Part shown: positions 5,165 to 9,280 of the stretch, one piece after another | How the letters are laid out: each line of letters begins with the position of its first letter | How positions within the stretch are numbered: the first letter of the stretch is position 1 | Origin: Acidobacteriaceae bacterium | Lineage (GTDB): Bacteria; Acidobacteriota; Terriglobia; Terriglobales; Acidobacteriaceae | Length of the DNA stretch: 9,280 bases | Direction of reading: 5' to 3' | NCBI GenBank assembly: GCA_030040175.1 | Contig: JASHUF010000233.1 | Span: forward strand, 1-9,280 | The notes under the pieces: generated by a model | Told to the model about the DNA's origin: nothing | Database searches by the model: none | The model's input: the letters and a program-made list of their open reading frames with translations, nothing else | Translations under genes and position numbers: made by a program

Positions 5165-6976
5165 ATGGAAACTTCGTTGGAACCGCCTGCCCCGGATGCA
5201 GAGAAGACCCGCCGATGGCGACTGCCGAGCTGGGCCGCGGCGAGCGAAGTGTCGGTCTTTCTCGCCTTCAGCATCTTTTTCCTTCTTTACGGGCTGGTTC
5301 CGCTCTTTGGCGGCGACGGGCTGGGCCTGGTGGGCGCCGATGAGCCGCGCTACGCGCAGATCGCCCACGAGATGCTGGACCGATTCGACTCCTCGCCCAC
5401 GCTCAAGGATCGGCTCAGCGCCTGCGTAACGCCGTATCTCTATGGGCGGCCGTGGCTGGAGAAGCCGGCGCTCTATTACTGGCGGGCGATGTTCCTGTTC
5501 CAGGACTTCGGCGTGCACGACTGGAGTGCGCGCCTGCCCTCGACCACCTTCGCTTTTGTGATGGTGGCGCTCATTTACCTGCACATGCGGCGATTCCGGC
5601 CCGGCGGCCACCTGGATGCGGCGCTGATCACGGTGGCGTGCGCGGGCATACTCGGCTTTGCCCGGGGCGCCTCGACGGACATGCAGATGGCGGCGCCGCT
5701 TGCCATCGGCCTGCTGGGCTGGTATGCGTGGTACGAGACGGGATCGAAGTTCTGGCTCTACGATATCTATTTCTTTACCGGCCTGGCCACGCTGGCCAAG
5801 GGGCCCGTGGCACCGTTCCTGGCCTTGGCCATCATCGTGGCCTTTGCGTTTCTGCGCAAAGAGTGGAACATCGTGCCGCGGTCGCTGTGGTGGCCGGGCA
5901 TTCTTCTCTACTTTGCCATGGTGCTGCCGTGGTTCATCGCCGTGCAGCACCAGAACCCGACCTTCTTCCGCGAGTTTTTCCTGGAACACAACCTGGAGCG
6001 CTTTGCTACGGAGCGTTATCAGCATCAGCAGCCGTATTGGTACTACATCGTGGTGGTGCTGCTGGCCATGATGCCCTGGACCGTGGTGGCCGTGCGCGCG
6101 CTGGCGGACGGCATCCTGACCTCGGTGGCAGAGTGGCGGCTGCGCCACTCCAAAAATGGCAAATCCTGGACCCGCAAACTGTTGCCCAACCGGCCCGGCG
6201 ATGCCTTCCCCGAGTTTCTGGTGCTGTGGGCGCTCATTCCCATCGTTTTCTTCTCCTTCTCTGACTCGAAACTGCCCGGCTACATTCTTCCCGCCATTCC
6301 CCCGCTCGCCATTCTTACCGGGGACTATTTGTACCGGCGCCGGGGGCCGGGTTTGAACCGCTGGATTCTCGCCGGGCACGCCGCGCTATGCGGCGCGATG
6401 ACGGTTGCCGTTCTGCTGCTGCCGTGGTTTGTAGCCCAGGGCGCCAAGATGCCTCCCGGCCACGCCGCGGCCGCTGCATTGTGTGCGGCAGCGGGCGCGG
6501 CGCTGCTCATCCTGGTGGTGACTACGGGGTTCGGGATTGCCAGGCTGCGCGCGGCCACCTGCTGCGTGCTGGCCGTGCTCATGCTTTTCCTTTATGGCGT
6601 AGGACCGTTCTTCGGAGTTCCGCAGGTCAACGCCACCAAGCGCGTAATCCGCCTGCTCGACCGCTCCTATTCGGCGCGGCCGCTGGCCGGCCGCCTGGCC
6701 GAGTTTGCGCCGCAGGACGGGATTGTGGCCGTCTTCCGGGTGCGGCGCGACACCGAGTACGGCCTCTCGTTTTACCGTAACCGCCAGGTGGTCAACTACG
6801 AGAAGGACGGCGTGCCCGCTCAGCAGCACGTTCTGGTGGTGCGCGTAACCGGGCGCCATGGCGCCGATCTCCATACCATTGACGCGTTGCAGGAATATCT
6901 CGAAGACCGGCACTACGAGTTGCTGTTCACCTGGCCCGAACAAGGCCTCCAGGTGTTTCTGGTTGGGGCACGCTAA
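5165..6976 (+). CDS. ArnT/PMT-like GT-C membrane glycosyltransferase
   Basis: A 603-residue integral membrane enzyme of the GT-C fold, related to ArnT and protein O-mannosyltransferases. These enzymes move a sugar from a polyprenyl-phosphate carrier to a lipid, glycan or protein on the outer face of the cytoplasmic membrane. The first membrane helix is near 28-48. The acidic catalytic loop GADEPRYAQIAHEM is at 57-70, and RPWLEKPALYYW at 95-106 matches the ArnT-type EKPPLYYW motif. ARLPS (122-126), AKGPVAPFL (211-219), NLERFATERYQHQQPYWYY (276-294) and SDSKLPGYILPAIPP (366-380) are further family marks. More helices continue to about 482, then a soluble C-terminal domain of about 120 residues. 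ATG 5165 has GGAGA 10 bases upstream; an upstream TTG at 5066 is possible. The sugar and acceptor cannot be predicted. Confidence 0.9.
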   Translation: METSLEPPAPDAEKTRRWRLPSWAAASEVSVFLAFSIFFLLYGLVPLFGGDGLGLVGADEPRYAQIAHEMLDRFDSSPTLKDRLSACVTPYLYGRPWLEKPALYYWRAMFLFQDFGVHDWSARLPSTTFAFVMVALIYLHMRRFRPGGHLDAALITVACAGILGFARGASTDMQMAAPLAIGLLGWYAWYETGSKFWLYDIYFFTGLATLAKGPVAPFLALAIIVAFAFLRKEWNIVPRSLWWPGILLYFAMVLPWFIAVQHQNPTFFREFFLEHNLERFATERYQHQQPYWYYIVVVLLAMMPWTVVAVRALADGILTSVAEWRLRHSKNGKSWTRKLLPNRPGDAFPEFLVLWALIPIVFFSFSDSKLPGYILPAIPPLAILTGDYLYRRRGPGLNRWILAGHAALCGAMTVAVLLLPWFVAQGAKMPPGHAAAAALCAAAGAALLILVVTTGFGIARLRAATCCVLAVLMLFLYGVGPFFGVPQVNATKRVIRLLDRSYSARPLAGRLAEFAPQDGIVAVFRVRRDTEYGLSFYRNRQVVNYEKDGVPAQQHVLVVRVTGRHGADLHTIDALQEYLEDRHYELLFTWPEQGLQVFLVGAR

Positions 6977-7039
6977 CTCGCGCTTCCGGTTGCAGTTGGG
7001 CGCAAACCATGGCAAAGTGACCGGAAGGGCGTTTTCGCG

Positions 7040-8023
7040 ATGGCCTTGGGCGCTTCCGTTGAAATTCTCGACCTGCGGCACTTTGCCGCCACCCTGCTGC
7101 GTCCGGTGCTGGATGCCGAGGGCGAGGTGTGGAAGCAGCGCCTGCATTGGGATTACCGCACCTCGGCGCGGCTGCTGATGCAGTACCTCGACAACCACAT
7201 GTTGCCCGGCTACGCGGCCATCGAAGCCGAGCAGGTGACGGGCTACGTCTTCTGCGTCTACGAAGAAACCAAGGCCGTCATCGGCGACGTCTTCGCCATG
7301 CCCGCTCCGGACGAGAGCGCCGACTCGGCCCACTCCATTGAAGAAACGCTGCTGCGCCATCTGCTCGAGCTGCTGGTGAACTCGCCCCAGGTGGATCGCG
7401 TGGAGTCGCAGCTCCTGCTGCACCCTTCCGGCACGCATGCGCACACGTTTCGCGCGGCCGGATTCGAATTGTACCGGCGCCTGTTCATGGTGCAGCTGCT
7501 CGCGGACATCGCGCGGCCGCCGCAGGTGAATCTGCCCCCGGGACTCGATCTGCGCGCCTGGACCGACGAGGATCTCGCCCCGGCGGCACGGTTGATTGCC
7601 GAGGCTTATCACGGCCATCCCGACAGCCTGATCAACGATCAGTACCGCTCGGTTTCGGGCTCCATGCGCTTTCTCAACAACATCGTGCGTTTCTCGGGCT
7701 GCGGCGCGTTTTCGCCGCAGGTTTCCCACGTGATCGTGGAGCGGACGAGCCGCGAGCTGGTGGCGCTGATCCTGGGCTCGCGTGTGAGCCCGCAGAGCGG
7801 CCACATCACCCAGGTCTGCGTGCATCCGGAGTTTCGCCGCCGCGGCCTGGCCCGCCTGCTGCTCTCGCTCACGGCCTATTGGTTCCTGCGCCAGGGCGCA
7901 ACCGAGATTTCGCTTACGGTGACGGAATCGAACACCGAGGCCGTCGATCTCTACCTGGCCGAAGCCTATACCTGCCGCCACACCTTCGATGCCGCCGTGT
8001 GGCAGCGGCATCGCTCCGCGTGA
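7040..8023 (+). CDS. GNAT-family N-acetyltransferase with a degenerate N-terminal half
   Basis: A 327-residue cytoplasmic protein. The C-terminal half carries a clear GNAT domain: the acetyl-CoA pyrophosphate loop is HPEFRRRGLARLLLS (262-276), and the following strand and helix SLTVTESNTEAVDLYLAEAY cover 291-310. The N-terminal half also looks GNAT-like (VTGYVFCVYEE at 66-76, the helix around 101-113, FRAAGFELYRRLFM at 137-150) but lacks the RxxGxG/A loop, so it probably does not bind acetyl-CoA. Tandem GNAT proteins with one dead half are known. The opening, VEILDLRHFAATLLRPVL (7-24), is one I associate with acidobacterial proteins of this length. ATG 7040 has GGAAGGG 10 bases upstream. The gap to the glycosyltransferase is 63 bases, so the two may be cotranscribed. 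The substrate is unknown. Confidence 0.85.
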   Translation: MALGASVEILDLRHFAATLLRPVLDAEGEVWKQRLHWDYRTSARLLMQYLDNHMLPGYAAIEAEQVTGYVFCVYEETKAVIGDVFAMPAPDESADSAHSIEETLLRHLLELLVNSPQVDRVESQLLLHPSGTHAHTFRAAGFELYRRLFMVQLLADIARPPQVNLPPGLDLRAWTDEDLAPAARLIAEAYHGHPDSLINDQYRSVSGSMRFLNNIVRFSGCGAFSPQVSHVIVERTSRELVALILGSRVSPQSGHITQVCVHPEFRRRGLARLLLSLTAYWFLRQGATEISLTVTESNTEAVDLYLAEAYTCRHTFDAAVWQRHRSA

Positions 8024-8115
8024 GCGGAGTCGGCGCCGGCGTACTGGAACCACTTACAAACAGCCCTTCGAAAGAGCACGGCTCGCGCGCTTGCGGAAAA
8101 ATGCGTTGCGGGAGT

Positions 8116-8145
8116 GTTTTGAAAGGGCACGGATTTATCCGTGCC
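8116..8145. repeat. REP-like palindrome, copy 1
   Basis: GGCACGGAT (8126-8134), TT and ATCCGTGCC (8137-8145) form a perfect nine-pair stem. The lead sequence GTTTTGAAAGGGCACG (8116-8131) is identical to that of the copy at 8861. A wider pairing AAAGGGC/GCCCTTT (8122-8128 with 8152-8158) followed by TTC could let this region serve as a terminator for the GNAT gene. It lies between converging genes. Confidence 0.75.
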
Positions 8146-8166
8146 GTGCAAGCCCTTTTCTTTCCC

Positions 8167-8186
8167 TTGCGAGCTTCAGCCCGCGA
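8167..8186. repeat. Degenerate REP-like palindrome
   Basis: TTGCGAGCT (8167-8175), TC and AGCCCGCGA (8178-8186) have the same nine-base arms around a TC centre as the intact copies, with one A-C mismatch and one G-T pair. The centre GCTTCAGC matches that of the copy at 8911-8932. It ends 16 bases before the stop codon of the small membrane gene. Confidence 0.4.
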
Positions 8187-8202
8187 AAAGCTTGCTCCGG
8201 CT

Positions 8203-8382
8203 CTACCGCCCTATAAAGAACATCACCCAGCTCAGCACGATGGCCGAGCCGACGAAGAGCGTGAAGCAGTAGAGGCCATAGCGCATCATCTTGCGCGGGG
8301 TCTCGCGCTGCGTGACGCCGAAGACGACGGAAGCGCAGATGGCAAACAAGAGCACGGATAGGAAATGGGAGGGGTGCAGCAC
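8203..8382 (-). CDS. Small two-helix membrane protein (59 residues)
   Basis: This short gene reads on the minus strand from GTG at 8382 to TAG at 8203-8205. The GTG is the base triplet directly after the TAA of the DUF6677-like gene, and GGAAGGAAG ends 6 bases before it, so the two genes are almost certainly translated in series. The protein is strongly hydrophobic: a first membrane helix HFLSVLLFAICASVVFGV (6-23), a short basic turn TQRETPRKMMR (24-34), and a second helix near 36-56 ending in FFIGR. The basic turn suggests it faces the cytoplasm. Third codon positions are mostly G or C, as in the neighbouring genes, which supports real coding. I do not recognise a named family. A partner role with the upstream membrane protein is inference from the coupling. 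Confidence 0.75.
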   Translation of the reverse strand: MLHPSHFLSVLLFAICASVVFGVTQRETPRKMMRYGLYCFTLFVGSAIVLSWVMFFIGR

Positions 8383-8793
8383 TTAGAACTTCCTTCCCGT
8401 GCGGAGATTGTGCGCGTCCACAGCGGCGATGACGTTGAGCAGCCCGGCGACGACAATGAACTTGGTGCCGTAATCGGCCGTGGTGAAGCGCACCGGGTCG
8501 CCGCCCAGGCCAAGCGAGCGCGTAACGAAAAACATCAGCCCGTTGCCCAGGTCGCCCACCATGCCCAGAAGCTCGAGGATGTCCTGGGCGCTGGTGTAGA
8601 GCTTGCCGTCCATGGCCAGGCCCAGCGCAAACAGGGCGATAATGGCCCCGGCGAGCAGCAAGCCCCGCACCCATTTGCCAATAAGGAAATGTCCCGCGCC
8701 GGGAACCAGCCAACCGGCAATCAACGGAAGATAAACAAACCCCTGTTTCGATGTTTGGCCCGCCGCAGCGGACTTGTTGGCAGCCGTCCCCAT
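8383..8793 (-). CDS. DUF6677-like small membrane protein
   Basis: A 136-residue protein with a hydrophilic start (1-18) and then YLPLIAGWLVPGAGHFLIGK (21-40), WVRGLLLAGAIIALFALGLA (41-60), a moderately hydrophobic stretch at 74-91 and a last helix FIVVAGLLNVIAAVDAHNL (112-130). The W-L-x-PGAGHF motif followed by a basic turn and a second helix is typical of TM2-like and DUF6677 proteins, the latter being, as I recall, common in Acidobacteriota; function unknown. ATG 8793 is chosen although its Shine-Dalgarno is weak (AAAAAAGA); a TATAGT box at 8803-8808 suggests a very short or leaderless transcript. A longer frame up to 8934 would only translate the REP repeats and is rejected. The next gene starts on the base after this stop. 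Confidence 0.75.
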   Translation of the reverse strand: MGTAANKSAAAGQTSKQGFVYLPLIAGWLVPGAGHFLIGKWVRGLLLAGAIIALFALGLAMDGKLYTSAQDILELLGMVGDLGNGLMFFVTRSLGLGGDPVRFTTADYGTKFIVVAGLLNVIAAVDAHNLRTGRKF

Positions 8794-8860
8794 TCTTTTT
8801 TGACTATACAGCACCGGGCTTGGCGAGCCGGGACGCGTGAATGGGAGTCGCACCAGGCGA

Positions 8861-8890
8861 GTTTTGAAAGGGCACGACTTCAGTCGTGCC
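8861..8890. repeat. REP-like palindrome, copy 2
   Basis: GGCACGACT (8871-8879), TC and AGTCGTGCC (8882-8890) form a perfect nine-pair stem. GTTTTGAAAGGGCACG at 8861-8876 repeats the lead of copy 1 exactly. It lies in the gap between recX and the DUF6677-like gene. I associate this exact palindrome type with acidobacterial genomes. Confidence 0.8.
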
Positions 8891-8910
8891 GAATAAAGAC
8901 ACCCAGCGAA

Positions 8911-8932
8911 GGGTACGGGCTTCAGCCCGTAC
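8911..8932. repeat. REP-like palindrome, copy 3
   Basis: GTACGGGCT (8913-8921), TC and AGCCCGTAC (8924-8932) form a perfect nine-pair stem preceded by GG. It has the TTCAG centre of copy 2 but different arm bases. It stands 20 bases from copy 2, so the two form a pair in one intergenic space. Confidence 0.8.
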
Positions 8933-8965
8933 ATTCAGGCCCATGCACGAAGAAAGATGCCAGCT

Positions 8966-9280
8966 TCACTCCTCGCGCGGTTCTTCGCCCATCGACTCCA
9001 GCCCGGCCAGCGACTCCTCCGGCACCTCCCACCGCCGCAGAATCTTGTAAATCACACCGGTCGAAAACCCCGCCGCAACCAGCCGCCGCATCACCCGCGC
9101 CGTCTCCTTCTCGTTTTCCGGCTTCTTGATCCGCTTGCGTTCCAGGTGCTGGCGCGCGAGGGCTTCCTCATTGGTCTCGCCGTAGCTCGCCGCGAGCGTC
9201 TTCTCCACGAGGTCGGAGCGAAGGCCCTTCTGGCGCAAATCCTGGCGCACGCGCCGCGCCCCGAACTTCTCATTCTCCTG
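8966..9280 (-). CDS. recX: Regulatory protein RecX (C-terminal part, cut by window edge)
   Basis: RecX binds RecA filaments and restrains RecA activity in recombination and SOS induction. The visible 104 residues are the C-terminal part. They start with QENEKFGARRVRQDLRQKGL, which matches the RecX region NxxFGxRRLRQELRxKG. A second three-helix repeat follows (ALARQHLERKRIKK) and then a third (KETARVMRRLVAAGF and VIYKILRRW). The tail is acidic, ending in EEPREE. The frame stays open to the window edge, so the true start lies to the right; a GTG at 9248-9250 falls inside the conserved RRLRQ region and is not the start. RecX is followed after 172 bases by the DUF6677-like gene on the same strand. 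Confidence 0.88.
   Translation of the reverse strand, partial: QENEKFGARRVRQDLRQKGLRSDLVEKTLAASYGETNEEALARQHLERKRIKKPENEKETARVMRRLVAAGFSTGVIYKILRRWEVPEESLAGLESMGEEPREE

Noticed and set aside
4906..5343. Plus-strand frame 4906-5343
   Set aside because: It has no recognisable domain, an Arg/Ala/Gly-rich composition typical of chance frames, and runs into the glycosyltransferase gene in another frame.
8014..8029. Hairpin CTCCGC-GTGA-GCGGAG over the GNAT stop codon
   Set aside because: The stem is neat with a GNRA-type loop, but it is only six pairs and has no U-tract, so I do not call it a terminator.
4763..8053. Long minus-strand open frames 4763-6379 and 6386-8053
   Set aside because: They are antisense to the glycosyltransferase and GNAT genes, which have strong family motifs; the antisense products have none.
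8861..8932. CRISPR-like repeats
   Set aside because: The copies differ in their arm bases, the spacing is irregular and there are only two here; they fit REP-like elements.
8794..8934. Upstream extension of the DUF6677-like gene to a start at 8934
   Set aside because: The added 47 residues are only the translation of REP palindromes and spacer; ATG 8793 begins the plausible protein.

Overview
The window looks like chromosomal DNA of a GC-rich member of the Acidobacteriota, probably the Terriglobia side. Four things suggest this: a six-domain S1 protein and a long tandem GNAT protein of types I associate with that phylum, a DUF6677-like membrane protein, and short dispersed palindromes of the form GGCACGACT-TC-AGTCGTGCC. 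This is inference from recognition; no database was searched.

Layout. Positions 1-312 are a lower-GC edge stretch with no convincing gene. A minus-strand tRNA-Arg(CCG) occupies 313-389. A plus-strand two-gene operon follows: an SRPBCC/AHSA1-type protein (566-1030) overlapping an ArsR-family repressor (1014-1406). In front of it lie two identical GCAACC-N4-GGTTGC palindromes that bracket the likely promoter, so the operon is probably self-repressed. Next is a translation and RNA-turnover block: a six-S1-domain RNA-binding protein (1484-3283), the ribosome maturation factor rbfA (3359-3832) and the nanoRNase/pAp phosphatase nrnA (3892-4899). In many bacteria rbfA follows infB and nrnA is followed by truB; here an S1 protein is in the infB place and a membrane glycosyltransferase follows nrnA. 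After a 265-base leader with palindromes come an ArnT/PMT-like GT-C glycosyltransferase (5165-6976) and a GNAT-family protein (7040-8023).

The right end reads on the minus strand: recX (cut by the window edge, stop at 8966), a DUF6677-like membrane protein (8383-8793) and, starting on the very next base, a 59-residue two-helix membrane protein (8203-8382) that is easily missed. REP-like palindromes sit in the intergenic spaces on both sides of this membrane-protein pair.

Most genes here are housekeeping. I see no CRISPR array, transposase, phage gene or defence system. The observations most worth a second look are the paired operators, the tiny membrane gene with its DUF6677-like partner, the REP-like palindrome family, and the S1-rbfA-nrnA gene order.
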